Positions 1 to 8,910 of a DNA stretch of 53,986 bases are shown here, one piece after another. Each line of letters opens with the position of its first letter. Position 1 is the first letter of the stretch. The position numbers and the translations under genes were made by a program. The notes under the pieces were generated by a model. It had not been told where the DNA came from, ran no database searches, and saw only the letters and a program-made list of their open reading frames with translations. This DNA comes from CAIUVD01 sp044338255. Lineage in GTDB: Bacteria; Planctomycetota; UBA11346. The stretch lies in NCBI GenBank assembly GCA_044338255.1, contig JBIILZ010000011.1, positions 1-53,986 of the forward strand, in the 5' to 3' direction.

Positions 1-96
1 CCTGCACCATAGCCAAACCTGATCAGACCGCTACACCAACCCCAACAACTGGCCAGAGTATTGAGACTGGACCGGCCAAGGTTTTGAGACTCCACA
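1..96. mobile_element. terminal part of an IS21-like insertion sequence
   Basis: Two adjacent copies of a roughly 20-bp repeat lie at 51-70 (GGCCAGAGTATTGAGACTGG) and 74-93 (GGCCAAGGTTTTGAGACTCC). The likely terminus is CACA at 93-96, giving a 5'-TG...CA-3' end. The same repeat pair occurs inverted at 53890-53933. Multiple terminal repeats of about 20 bp with TG/CA ends are typical of IS21-family elements. The family is inferred, because the transposase genes lie outside the window. The element appears to have inserted directly into a transposase remnant that begins at 97. Confidence 0.6.
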
Positions 97-377
97 CTTC
101 GCTCACCGAGCTGGTGCGAATCTGGAAGCTGCGATGGCGCATCGAACGTGATTACGAAGAACTCAAGGGCGAACTCGGATTAGATCATTTTGAAGGTCGA
201 AGTTGGGCGGGATTTCATCATCATGGTGCCATGTGCATGGCAGCCTTCGCCTTCATCGCGGCCGAATATAGTTCGCGGTTTTCCCCCTCACGAGTCGCCT
301 TCCTGCTAGTCACACGACCGTCCCCTGGTTGTCGACCGCGCGGATCTTCGGCTCAGCCGGATCATCAGAGGGCCTGA
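97..377 (+). pseudogene. C-terminal fragment of an IS701-type DDE transposase
   Basis: The frame is open from the window start, but recognisable transposase sequence begins only after the IS end at 96. It shows the C-terminal signature of IS701/DDE_5 transposases: a Trp-Arg-Ile-Glu-Arg-Asp-Tyr-Glu-Glu-Leu-Lys stretch containing the last catalytic Glu, then GLDHFEGRSW and a GFHHH segment. Similarity fades after about residue 60 of the fragment, and the frame closes at 377. There is no start codon and no catalytic N-terminal domain, so this is a dead remnant split by the neighbouring element. The exact family is judged from the motif alone. Confidence 0.75.
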
Positions 378-599
378 CGGTCGACGGGTCTGCCCGCATT
401 CCATTGCCTCCGTTCGTGCCGTAATCGCCGCCGCTAATATGACACACCTCATGAAGCGGCATTATCGTCCGTTAATTAAATAACATCGTAGTACTAAGGA
501 CAGTGACTGCGGCGATGATGTTCACGGGCTTCCAGCATCGGACCTCGCGACACCGGAGATGCGGGATCATTGAGGCTCAACTCCGCGTTCGACCGAGCA
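378..599. other. intergenic, nothing recognisable
   Basis: This stretch lies between the transposase remnant and the 3' end of the lyase gene. I see no convincing ORF, terminator hairpin with a T-tract, or repeat in it. Confidence 0.5.
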
Positions 600-2834
600 T
601 CAACGATTCACGTTGGAAATGGTGACGGTGCTACCCGCATACCCCGGGTCGGTGCGCAGGGTGACCGGCACCGGTTTACCATCGATCTGCAGGTCGATCT
701 GCGTCAGCTTTCTCGTCGGATCACTGACCGCGACCTGCTCTCCGTCGATGTCGACGAGGCACGGTGCGGCGGCCTGGAGGCTGCGGCCGCTTGCCCAGGT
801 GATGGTCCCCGGCTGCCAGAACACCACCGCGCAGCGGCGGTCGTCCCAGGCCACCGCCTGCTGATCGGCGGTGTTGCTGACGATGCGGTAGGGCGCTGCA
901 GTGGCACCCACCGGGCGCACGGCATAGGCGTAGGAACCGGCAGCAGGGCTGCGGCCGTGGTCGATCACCAGCGAGAACACGTCCAGGCTCTGCGGTTCCG
1001 GGGGTGCAATCACAAAGGTCGAAATACTTTTCCACGTCCCGGTCTGCTGAGCGATTCCGGCCAGGAGTGCGCCGCCAGCAGGGAATTCATAACGCAGTCC
1101 GTCATGCTCGATCCAATCCGCTGTGAGCGGGCGCAGGGCGCCGGCCGGAAGTTCCTGGGCGAGCCCGCCGGCCGACGCACGTACCGGTCCGCGACCCAGG
1201 CACTGGTTGACCGAGGTGATGATGGATTGGTCTTTGCTCGTTTTGCTCGTGCTGACGATGCCCGATCCCAGGCAGACCATCAGATCCTGCTGGAAGAACC
1301 AAGCCTTGCGCGCGCCGTGGCTGGGGGTCTTGGCGGTGTGCTGGTAGGCGATGCAGCCCTGACGGCCCTGCCCCACGCCACCGGACTCAATGGGCGAGGC
1401 GACCGGCAGGGGCGCAGGATTGCTGAGCGCACCGGTCACCGGCGCCGCCAGTTGCGCTTGGAGCGCGGGACTGGCAGGGTTAGTTATACCAGGCAGACGC
1501 TTCCAGTCCCAGACCGGGAGGATCTCGTCGTATTCGCCGCCGCTGGTCGACAGGTAAGTTGCACCATCCGCCAGGCACTGCCCCTGGAGATTTTCACCAT
1601 TGACGGTTTCCCAACCGATGGTGTTGCGCGAATGCAAACGCACCGAGGCAAAAAAGCCGGCATTACGAGCCACGCCGTAGTCCGAGCGCCAGAACCAGCG
1701 AAAGCCCACGAGATCATTGCTGGCGCCCGGCTGGTTACGGGCAATAAATGCCCGACTGGCCGCGGCGGAATCGGGATCGAACTCTGCCAGATCCGCCATC
1801 GGCTGGCTCACCATGGTAAAATGGCCGGATAACGCTTTCAGAATGAGCCGTCGGCCGATGCCGCTGACATCGATTCGTCCCTGCCAATAGGCCCACGCCT
1901 GCCCTTCCAGGAGGTAGCGGCGCAGAGCCGCCGTCCGTTCAGGCGAGAGCATCAAGGGGGTACCATGCCAAATGACGGCCCAGGCCGCTGTATCGATCGC
2001 GAAGGAGAGCCCGTAATTGCCGATCATCATCTGCGGACCGTGCTGGTGCAACGTAGCGTCCGGCTGCAGACCTTCGATCGCATTCGGTCCCGAGACACGA
2101 CGTTCTGGTTCTACGACCACCGGCGACTCCAGCTGCAACTGAATGCCATTGGCGATGGTTCTGGTCCAGTCTGGGTCCTTGGCGAGCAAGGCGCCGATGA
2201 GGTCGCGGCTGAACAACCAGACCTGATTGCCACCGCCCCCGACCAATTCGTAATTGTCCTTTTTGCCTTTTCGGAAAGTCAGCTTCACGAGGAACTGGCG
2301 GTTCTCTGCGCTCAGGGTGTCGCCCAACATCACCCCGGCGGTACCCAGCAGCAAGGGTGCGCCGAACTCGTTGTACCACCAGTTGGTGCTGCGGAATTTT
2401 CCTGCCCGCCAGGCGGTAATGACCCGGTTGGCAGCGGCGGCAAAGGTTGTGCGTTCGGCCGCATCACCAACGGATCCGCCGGCAGCAACCGCCAGCATCA
2501 CGGCCCGCTTTGCATGCAGCAGGATGGGCCAGAAGGTCCGCCGCTGGTCGGCATAATCGATATCGGGAAAGAGCCCTTCGGCGGTCATGATGGTGAGCAA
2601 TCGGTGGGCCTCGGCGTGGAGTTCCGCCGGCGTCAGGCTCCCCTCGCCCAGATGGACGGAGAGACAGCGCCCCGAAAAATGGTAGGCGCGGAACCTAGCG
2701 ATCACCGCGTCCACATCCTGGACGCTGAGGGCCGGCAGGGCGTCGTGGGTCGTTGGCGGCGCCGGGGGTTCGGCTGCTGGCAGGAAGTTTCCGGCGACCA
2801 GGGCGGCGAGGGTGAAGATCAAGGGAATACGCAT
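600..2834 (-). CDS. secreted polysaccharide lyase family 8 (hyaluronate/chondroitin/xanthan lyase type)
   Basis: The protein has about 744 residues with a Sec signal peptide (MRIPLIFTLAALVAG...LPAAEP). The start at 2834 is chosen over upstream codons because it begins the signal peptide and is preceded by AAGGA. The N-terminal alpha/alpha toroid contains NWWYNE at about 151-156 and GGGNQVW with Asn203, HQHG with His265, Tyr274 and Arg328. The His-Tyr-Arg spacings (9 and 54) match the PL8 catalytic residues. A C-terminal beta-sandwich follows. PL8 enzymes cleave uronic-acid polysaccharides by beta-elimination, leaving unsaturated uronosyl ends, which fits kduI and kduD further upstream. Which polymer is cleaved cannot be told. 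The gene is last in a minus-strand block with the DUF4861 protein. Confidence 0.88.
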   Translation of the reverse strand: MRIPLIFTLAALVAGNFLPAAEPPAPPTTHDALPALSVQDVDAVIARFRAYHFSGRCLSVHLGEGSLTPAELHAEAHRLLTIMTAEGLFPDIDYADQRRTFWPILLHAKRAVMLAVAAGGSVGDAAERTTFAAAANRVITAWRAGKFRSTNWWYNEFGAPLLLGTAGVMLGDTLSAENRQFLVKLTFRKGKKDNYELVGGGGNQVWLFSRDLIGALLAKDPDWTRTIANGIQLQLESPVVVEPERRVSGPNAIEGLQPDATLHQHGPQMMIGNYGLSFAIDTAAWAVIWHGTPLMLSPERTAALRRYLLEGQAWAYWQGRIDVSGIGRRLILKALSGHFTMVSQPMADLAEFDPDSAAASRAFIARNQPGASNDLVGFRWFWRSDYGVARNAGFFASVRLHSRNTIGWETVNGENLQGQCLADGATYLSTSGGEYDEILPVWDWKRLPGITNPASPALQAQLAAPVTGALSNPAPLPVASPIESGGVGQGRQGCIAYQHTAKTPSHGARKAWFFQQDLMVCLGSGIVSTSKTSKDQSIITSVNQCLGRGPVRASAGGLAQELPAGALRPLTADWIEHDGLRYEFPAGGALLAGIAQQTGTWKSISTFVIAPPEPQSLDVFSLVIDHGRSPAAGSYAYAVRPVGATAAPYRIVSNTADQQAVAWDDRRCAVVFWQPGTITWASGRSLQAAAPCLVDIDGEQVAVSDPTRKLTQIDLQIDGKPVPVTLRTDPGYAGSTVTISNVNR

Positions 2835-2866
2835 GGGTTTTCCTTGGGGAGAAAAAACGCTGGATG

Positions 2867-3823
2867 TCACAACCCTGCTGCCGCCTTGGCCAGCACCTGC
2901 TGCCAAGCCTCGGAGGTGGTGATGCGCCCGGCCTTCACCAGTGCGAAGCCAACGCGGAAGCGGATGCTGCCCGTTGCATCGGTGGTCAGCAGCGCCAAGG
3001 CGTGGCTGGAATCGGCAGGCTTGGGGTTCTTGATCTCACGCAGAACCGCTCCGGCTGGCAGGGCCAGGCCGGTGCCCAGAAATCCGGTGTCCTTGATCTC
3101 CTCCCACACCGACAGCCAGCGGCCGGCGGGGTCAAGAGTAGCGGTGCCCTTGCCGTCATGGGTGGTGATGCCTGCCGCCACCGTCTGGCCCGCCAGCGGC
3201 TTGCCGCCGCGGGTGAAGGTGGACGTGGTAGTGAACCAGTCATCGCCGAGGAGAATCTCAAAACTCTTGGCTTCCATGACCGGGTCCTCGCCGGCGGCGG
3301 CAGGATAGCGGTAGGTGAGGGTGAAGGCCGAACGCTGGCGACCGCATTCCTCGATATGCCAAGCGATGTAGGGCCCGGGGGTGACCATCTCGTTGTTGAT
3401 CCACAGCGCGGTGCCACCGCAGCCGCGCGAGCGTCCGACGTGGTACTGATCGCAACCTTCGCCGCGATCATCGTGGTAGGAGAGCCCCTTCTGGGTTCCG
3501 GCGTACCAGCTGTTGATGATCGGATGCTCCACGCGCTTGGGCCAGCAGTCGATGCCGCTGTCCTCGACCTTGCGGGGGCGGAGCGCCGGCCCATACGAGC
3601 GGAAGGCGATGCGGTCGTTCTCCCAGGCGAAGTCGTCGGCGCGTTCCGGCACGAAGCGGCAGAAGGTCGAGGGCTCCTTGGCGAAGTCGCTCAGCTCCGG
3701 CATCGCTGGCTTGGCGGCAGGCTTAGGAGGAGTAGCGGTGGCTGGTTCAGCGGCGGCTGTTTCAGCAACGGTCATGCTGGCGGCCATGAGGCCGAGTAGG
3801 CAGAAGCAGGTGAAGCGAGACAT
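2867..3823 (-). CDS. secreted DUF4861 family protein
   Basis: The protein has about 318 residues and starts with a signal peptide (MSRFTCFCLLGLMAASMTVAETAAAEP). An in-frame ATG at 3856 is an alternative start with no better ribosome site. The body matches my memory of DUF4861, with FVPERADDFAWENDRIAFRSYG near the start of the mature domain, then a EDSGIDCWPKRVEHPII segment and a later KSFEILLGDDWF segment. DUF4861 proteins are commonly encoded in uronic-acid polysaccharide loci beside lyases, but their activity is not established to my knowledge. It lies 32 bp upstream of the PL8 gene and 67 bp downstream of the calcium-loop protein, consistent with one transcript. An accessory or hydrolase-like role in degradation is inference. 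Confidence 0.75.
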   Translation of the reverse strand: MSRFTCFCLLGLMAASMTVAETAAAEPATATPPKPAAKPAMPELSDFAKEPSTFCRFVPERADDFAWENDRIAFRSYGPALRPRKVEDSGIDCWPKRVEHPIINSWYAGTQKGLSYHDDRGEGCDQYHVGRSRGCGGTALWINNEMVTPGPYIAWHIEECGRQRSAFTLTYRYPAAAGEDPVMEAKSFEILLGDDWFTTTSTFTRGGKPLAGQTVAAGITTHDGKGTATLDPAGRWLSVWEEIKDTGFLGTGLALPAGAVLREIKNPKPADSSHALALLTTDATGSIRFRVGFALVKAGRITTSEAWQQVLAKAAAGL

Positions 3824-3890
3824 GGCTGGATTCCGGTCGGTGGGGGTAGAAATCATGTGGTCACCATGTTTGCGACCACGTAGAGCTGAC

Positions 3891-5711
3891 TCAGGGCGGA
3901 CAGATACCGATGAGCCGCACGGTGTCCGTGGTGCGACCGCTGTAATTGGCCGCCATCAGTTCAGCGAGATAGCTGCGGAGCGCCTCGGCTTCGGCCGGTT
4001 GCTGAGCGATGCGCGTCAGCACCCGCTGGCGGATGGCGCGGAATACGCCCTCGGTGATCCACCACGCGTTCATGTGCCGCTCACGCAACGAGGCCCCGGC
4101 GGCCAGCCGATCGAGTTCGGGAGTGGTGAGATCGCGCGTCCAGGCGGCGCGGTAGACGGCCAGGGCATCGTCCCAGGCCTGGGTGGCCAACTTCAGATAC
4201 AGCTCGTGCATACCCTTCCAGCCCAGGGCCTGGGGATCGATGAGCTCGGCCTTCTGCGGTTCGTCGCCGCCCGTGGCGTAATCCTTCAACGCCACCGTGA
4301 GATCGAAGTTCTGATCGCCCTTGTACGAGAAGGCAATGGTATCGATGAAGCCGTCGTTATCGGTGTCGGTATACTTCACCACCTCGCCGAGCTGCTTGGC
4401 CCGGGGCTTGATCGTTTTCTTCGACTGGGCGTCCCTGCCGCCCTGGAATTCGGCATTCCTGTCCACCAGCCAGACGCCCCATTCAGCGCCGTAGAGATGC
4501 AGTTTATGGTCGAACTTGCCGATGTAGAGCTTGCCACCACCGGTGTTATCAAGATCGAACTCACCACGATCACCCAGGGAATCAGACTGGGGATGCCAAC
4601 TTGGTCCGGGATTGGCTTCGTCTTTTTTCGGAATGGAAGCCGAGAAGATGTCGACGGGTTTGCCGCCCGCTTTCCGGTACGGGTAATAGGTTTCAACCCG
4701 TTCCCAGCGGCGGTCATCGCCATCTTCATCGAAGGTCAGCCACCATTCCTTCCACGGGGATTTGAAAGCCTGATCATAGGATGTGCTGCGATCTATATGC
4801 AATAGTTCAGTGATCCGACGCCATTCATTGTGCTTGAAGCAGGGATCGAAAACCGGATTTCCAGCGAATCCTGGTAGAGGCTGGCGCATGTTGCCGTAAT
4901 CAACCTTGCCGAGGTTTCCATACAGGGTCAGGTCGTAGGAAGTTTCATTGCCATAGCCCGAATTATTGTCGAGATCATAAGCGACGTGAACGCGTTCGAG
5001 CTGGGGTGGCAGGATGTATCGCGGTGCACCATAGGCGAGCTCGCTGGCCCAGCGGACGCTCATCTCTGACACCCCATCGCCATCTTCATCGAAGAACGAG
5101 AAAGGATTTTCCCACGACATGCGCGGGTCATCCATCAGGTGCGGGGCGAACAGATGTTTGGTAAAATCGTTGTTGCCGTGGTAGTTGGGCAGCCAGGCGC
5201 AGGTCCCGGTGGCATCCCACCAGGCGGTGTGGTAATTAATATTGGTCCAATCCAGCCACCACAGCACGCCGCGCCGATCGTAGTTGCGCATGGTCGCGAA
5301 CTGGCCGTTAGTGCGATAGCGTTTGGCCTTCTCGTCCCAGCTACTCGGCAGCAGGATGATCGCCTGGAAATCCGGCACTCCGTCGCCGTCGGTATCGCAC
5401 CAGCGGATGTCTATGTCGCCATCGCCGTCGTAGAGACCGTCGCCGTTGAGATCGATCTGCATGGTGCTGTTCACCAGGCTGCCCCGCAGATCGCCGGGTT
5501 GCATGGTTCCGGCTTCGTCGAGCCAGCGCGTCCGCTTGCCGTTCCACCAGCGTTCGAGGACGTTGGGCTTGCCGCCGTTGCCGATGGTCAGGTAGCGGAC
5601 CTCGCCATCGGGTTTGGCGCTGGCGAGGGTGGTCTGCTGCCAATCCGGCTCGGCGGCGGTCAGGCACACGGGGGCGATCAGGGAGGCTGTGACGAGGGCG
5701 ATGAGGCGCAT
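3891..5711 (-). CDS. secreted protein of unknown function with EF-hand/dockerin-type calcium loops
   Basis: The protein has 606 residues with a signal peptide (MRLIALVTASLIAPVCLTAAEP). At least four Asp-rich loops of the DxDxDG type are visible: DLNGDGLYDGDGD, DTDGDGVPDF, DEDGDGVSEM and DTDNDGFIDT. They suggest calcium-dependent folding, as in dockerins, thrombospondin type 3 repeats or EF-hand-like secreted proteins. I recognise no catalytic motif. The start lies 3 bp beyond the stop of the 971-residue toroid gene upstream, so translation is probably coupled and the two proteins may work together. A role in glycan binding or cleavage is inferred only from the company it keeps. Confidence 0.7.
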   Translation of the reverse strand: MRLIALVTASLIAPVCLTAAEPDWQQTTLASAKPDGEVRYLTIGNGGKPNVLERWWNGKRTRWLDEAGTMQPGDLRGSLVNSTMQIDLNGDGLYDGDGDIDIRWCDTDGDGVPDFQAIILLPSSWDEKAKRYRTNGQFATMRNYDRRGVLWWLDWTNINYHTAWWDATGTCAWLPNYHGNNDFTKHLFAPHLMDDPRMSWENPFSFFDEDGDGVSEMSVRWASELAYGAPRYILPPQLERVHVAYDLDNNSGYGNETSYDLTLYGNLGKVDYGNMRQPLPGFAGNPVFDPCFKHNEWRRITELLHIDRSTSYDQAFKSPWKEWWLTFDEDGDDRRWERVETYYPYRKAGGKPVDIFSASIPKKDEANPGPSWHPQSDSLGDRGEFDLDNTGGGKLYIGKFDHKLHLYGAEWGVWLVDRNAEFQGGRDAQSKKTIKPRAKQLGEVVKYTDTDNDGFIDTIAFSYKGDQNFDLTVALKDYATGGDEPQKAELIDPQALGWKGMHELYLKLATQAWDDALAVYRAAWTRDLTTPELDRLAAGASLRERHMNAWWITEGVFRAIRQRVLTRIAQQPAEAEALRSYLAELMAANYSGRTTDTVRLIGICPP

Positions 5712-5714
5712 GGG

Positions 5715-8630
5715 TTATTTCGCTGGTGTGATGGTGAATTCGATGCGGTCGCCGGCGCCCTGTAGCAGCAGCGGTTCGACCATGCCGTTGGGCTGCTTGA
5801 TAGCGAGGCCGGTGCGGGTGATGCGGCCATCTGTCGGCGAGGTGATCTCGACCGCGATACCGCCGGCATCCGGACGCCGGAGTTCCGCGCGCGGTCCGTC
5901 CACCGTGATGATCGTCGCGGTGCGTCCGTCGGTGGTCAGGGCCGGATACGAGACCGCCAGAGTTCCGGTGGCGGCCGTAGTCCAATGATCGCTCACCCGC
6001 ACTTGGTTCTGGCCCAGCACGATGGTCTCTTCGACCCGGTGGGGGCCGTTGGGACTCGCGATCTCGACCATGGTGACGAAGGAGACGGCATCCGCCGTGA
6101 CCTGAGACGAGATCACCCGCACACTGGGATCGCGCAGCGCGGCGAAGCGCACTTGCGTGCCATCGGCACCCGTCCAGATGGGGCTGATGCCCCAGGCGGT
6201 TTTGATGGTCGTGGCCGTCTTGGCTGGGGCCTTGATGGCCTCGACCTTCTCGTCGACGGCGCCGCAAGATGGTCCGAGCTGCGGATGGACCCCGCGCAAC
6301 TGCACGCGGACGAGGCCGGTTGGGTCGTGATCCTGATCGCCACGGGTCATGTAGTTGACATAGGCGCCATCGGCATGGGCGATGACGGAGTTCAGTTCCG
6401 GCACCTGGACCAGGGTGCCACCCAGATCCGCCGGTACCGCCCGTTCGGGGATGCCGTCTTCGGCGGCATCCCAAGCCGAAGAGAGCATCGAGGCCGCCAG
6501 CAGGCCGTAGGTCGCATAGTAGCTGTAGTTCATGTACCCATGGCGGGCCTGAGGTGGGTACCAGTTCTTGGCGATCTGCGGCCGGCCCTGGTCATCGATC
6601 CAGCGATTGGCCTCGCGCAGGGCCAAGTGCGCCGCGCGTTTGAACATCCCCGCTTCCTGACTCTTTCCCGCTTTGGCATAGGCACTGGCGTAGTGCTCCC
6701 AGATGGCCGCCGATTCGGGCTCATTCCAGATGTGCTGGGCGCTGCGTCCGCCGACGGGGATCTCGCCATCCGGCGCCTGCACTAGGAGCGATGACCAGGC
6801 TCCGCGCCAGGCGGCATCGCGCCAGAAGTCGAACTCGCTGCCATGGTAGCCATCGGCGAGCATGCCGACCACGAAATAGCGGCCAAATACCTCATAAGCC
6901 CAGGGGCTGTGATATTCAAAATAGAATCCCAGCGGGGTCATCTGCCAACGCTGGATATTGAGGGTGTGATCGATGGCCGAATCAGGTATCCAGCCCTGGC
7001 GATTGCGCAGGAATTCGCCCCACAGCAGGACGAGCGGCCAATTGAAGTGGGATCCCTCGTAAAACTGATAGGTGTTCTTCGCCTCTAAACCGGACAGACG
7101 ACTCTTCCAGACCGCGATCCGCTCCGGCGGCGCAAAACCCTGGAGTGCCTGATAGGCGCCCATCACCGGGCGGATGTAGAAATTCGAGGTATTGCCATTG
7201 TCGCCTGGGGCAGTCTTCCCCTTCCGCTCACTCTGCTTGGTCGTTGAAATGTAGACCAGCTCGCTGGTGCTCGCATCCAACGCGCGCATCGCGCTATCAA
7301 GCAGCTCTGGCGAACGATCATATCCGCTGGCCACGAGGGTCGCAGCAGCGTGGGCATACAGCGGAGTCGCGTAGTGGAACTCGACCTTCATCACCAGATC
7401 AATGATGCGCCCCTCCGCATCCTGGGCCGTGCGGAAATGCCCCACCAGCTTGGCGATGGTGCGCAGGTAATCCTCGCGCTTGAGCCCGGTCGATTCCACC
7501 GCGGCCGAGGCCGAGCGCTGGATCACCGATTGCAGCTGGGCCGCTAACGGATGGACGCTGAGGTCACAGGCGGGGACGAGCTGCGAGGCGGAAGCCGGCA
7601 ACGGTTTGCCGTTCGCTCCCAGCAGTCGTTGCAGGCGGATCATGCCGGCCGCGGCCAGCATCACGGCTCCGCTTTCATCGGCGGTCTGCGAGCGACCGGC
7701 AAGGCTGCCATCGGATGCCACGCCTGCCGCGATGGCCGACCACGCCCGGTGCAGTGCCGGTCCAACCGTCGCGCCGTCGATCAGTTCCTGGTCCAGCAGC
7801 GCACCCAGGCCGGCGACCACCAGCGCCGAACCCGGCACATCGCCGGTCCCGGAACCGAGATCAGCGGCCCATAGCCCCTGGCTTCCTTGACGCTGGATCA
7901 GTGCCGTCGACAGCGTGCGGGCGATGTCCGCCCAGCGCTTCCACTGCTCATCCCGGCGCGGCAGGTCATCGAGGACAGAAGCTAACCCGACGAGGACCTC
8001 TCCTTGATCGGCAAGGCTCCCGGCGGAACCGATCAGGCCGGTTTTTGGTTCCACCAGCGCAGGCAGGGCCTCCGCCAGATACTGGTTCAGCGCCTTAAAC
8101 CAGGCAACTCGCACCTCCATCTTGGAGGTCGGGGTGTCCGCCCCGAGCGCAGCCAAGGTTGCGAGTCCGGCGATCATGCGCGCGGAATGGACGGGCGGCT
8201 GCGACAGGGTCGTCCACCACGACTTCCAGGCAGCCGGGTCAGGTCCCTTTTTGCTGTCGGTGCTGATGCGGTTGTAGCGGATCAGGGGCAGGGCTGCCAG
8301 CAACGAGGCGGAGGCCTCGGTCGCGATTGGCAGCGTGGCGCTGCTGCGGCCGGTCCAATCGCCCAGTCGTTCCAGGTAGGTGGCCTCGCCGGTGACGCGA
8401 TAAGCAGCATAGACCGCCAGCATCCAGCGCGCCTCGGCCAGCGGGCGCACCGCCGCCACCCGATGGGCTTGCTGCCAGGCATCGACGCGCGCGAGCAGCG
8501 CCCGCACCTCCGTGGTCGCCGCAAGCGGAGTCTGCAGAGCCGCATCCCCAACGGCAGGTCGAGGAGGGAGCTGCTCGGCGGCATGCGCGAACCCGGTAAC
8601 CAGCAACGAGGCGATGAGCAATGAACGCAT
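5715..8630 (-). CDS. large secreted (alpha/alpha)-toroid protein, probable glycuronyl hydrolase or lyase
   Basis: The protein has 971 residues with signal peptide MRSLLIASLLVTGFAHAAEQ and AGGA eight bases before the ATG. It appears to have two helical modules. Residues about 40-350 are Ala/Leu-rich helices resembling an alpha/alpha barrel. Residues about 380-750 carry conserved-looking blocks rich in Trp, Tyr, His and Glu (YEGSHFNWPL, EYHSPWAYEVFGRYF, GEIPVGGRSAQHIWNEPES, HGYMNYSYYATYGLL). A beta-rich C-terminus of about 200 residues follows. This layout recalls heparinase II/III-like lyases or GH88/GH105-related toroids, but I cannot assign a family. In context it could remove the unsaturated uronosyl end left by the PL8 lyase. 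It heads the lyase block. Confidence 0.6.
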   Translation of the reverse strand: MRSLLIASLLVTGFAHAAEQLPPRPAVGDAALQTPLAATTEVRALLARVDAWQQAHRVAAVRPLAEARWMLAVYAAYRVTGEATYLERLGDWTGRSSATLPIATEASASLLAALPLIRYNRISTDSKKGPDPAAWKSWWTTLSQPPVHSARMIAGLATLAALGADTPTSKMEVRVAWFKALNQYLAEALPALVEPKTGLIGSAGSLADQGEVLVGLASVLDDLPRRDEQWKRWADIARTLSTALIQRQGSQGLWAADLGSGTGDVPGSALVVAGLGALLDQELIDGATVGPALHRAWSAIAAGVASDGSLAGRSQTADESGAVMLAAAGMIRLQRLLGANGKPLPASASQLVPACDLSVHPLAAQLQSVIQRSASAAVESTGLKREDYLRTIAKLVGHFRTAQDAEGRIIDLVMKVEFHYATPLYAHAAATLVASGYDRSPELLDSAMRALDASTSELVYISTTKQSERKGKTAPGDNGNTSNFYIRPVMGAYQALQGFAPPERIAVWKSRLSGLEAKNTYQFYEGSHFNWPLVLLWGEFLRNRQGWIPDSAIDHTLNIQRWQMTPLGFYFEYHSPWAYEVFGRYFVVGMLADGYHGSEFDFWRDAAWRGAWSSLLVQAPDGEIPVGGRSAQHIWNEPESAAIWEHYASAYAKAGKSQEAGMFKRAAHLALREANRWIDDQGRPQIAKNWYPPQARHGYMNYSYYATYGLLAASMLSSAWDAAEDGIPERAVPADLGGTLVQVPELNSVIAHADGAYVNYMTRGDQDHDPTGLVRVQLRGVHPQLGPSCGAVDEKVEAIKAPAKTATTIKTAWGISPIWTGADGTQVRFAALRDPSVRVISSQVTADAVSFVTMVEIASPNGPHRVEETIVLGQNQVRVSDHWTTAATGTLAVSYPALTTDGRTATIITVDGPRAELRRPDAGGIAVEITSPTDGRITRTGLAIKQPNGMVEPLLLQGAGDRIEFTITPAK

Positions 8631-8665
8631 GAAGGATTCCTGAACGGTTCAAGATGACGATGGTG

Positions 8666-8698
8666 GGCAGCGGCCTCCTGTGGTGGCAGCGGCCTCCT
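8666..8698. repeat. direct repeat, 14 bp, period 19
   Basis: GGCAGCGGCCTCCT occurs at 8666-8679 and again at 8685-8698, just upstream of the 971-residue protein gene. It is one of many short tandem duplications in this window. Confidence 0.85.
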
Positions 8699-8831
8699 AG
8701 GGAGGGACCGGTGGCGATGCAGCAGTTGAAAAAATGTGGGCGATCACTCGCCAGCAGTAGGCGACCCGCGAGCGGATCGTCATGATCATCACCCCTGCTA
8801 TTCCAGGAGGTCGAGGCGCGCGAGCTGCGTG

Positions 8832-8862
8832 CCTCGCGGTGCGAACTCTTACCACCGCGAGG
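8832..8862. terminator. strong hairpin downstream of kduD
   Basis: CCTCGCGGTG at 8832-8841 is perfectly complementary to CACCGCGAGG at 8853-8862, with an 11-nt loop. It lies 49 bp after the kduD stop in a 280-bp gap before the lyase block. No T-tract follows on the minus strand, so it could be a transcript-processing or partial termination hairpin rather than a classical terminator. A second, weaker stem (CGAGGCGCG/CGTGCCTCG) partly overlaps it. Confidence 0.5.
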
Positions 8863-8910
8863 GCGTCGACGTTGAAGTCTTTTTTCGCGTCGAGGTACCA
8901 TCTCATGGGC

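Noticed and set aside
570..1832. Long plus-strand open frame (420 residues) across the PL8 gene
   Set aside because: It is antisense to a gene with clear PL8 catalytic motifs and shows no motif of its own. It is a high-GC shadow, like those at 1965-3308, 2864-3799, 3513-4805 and 14078-15982.
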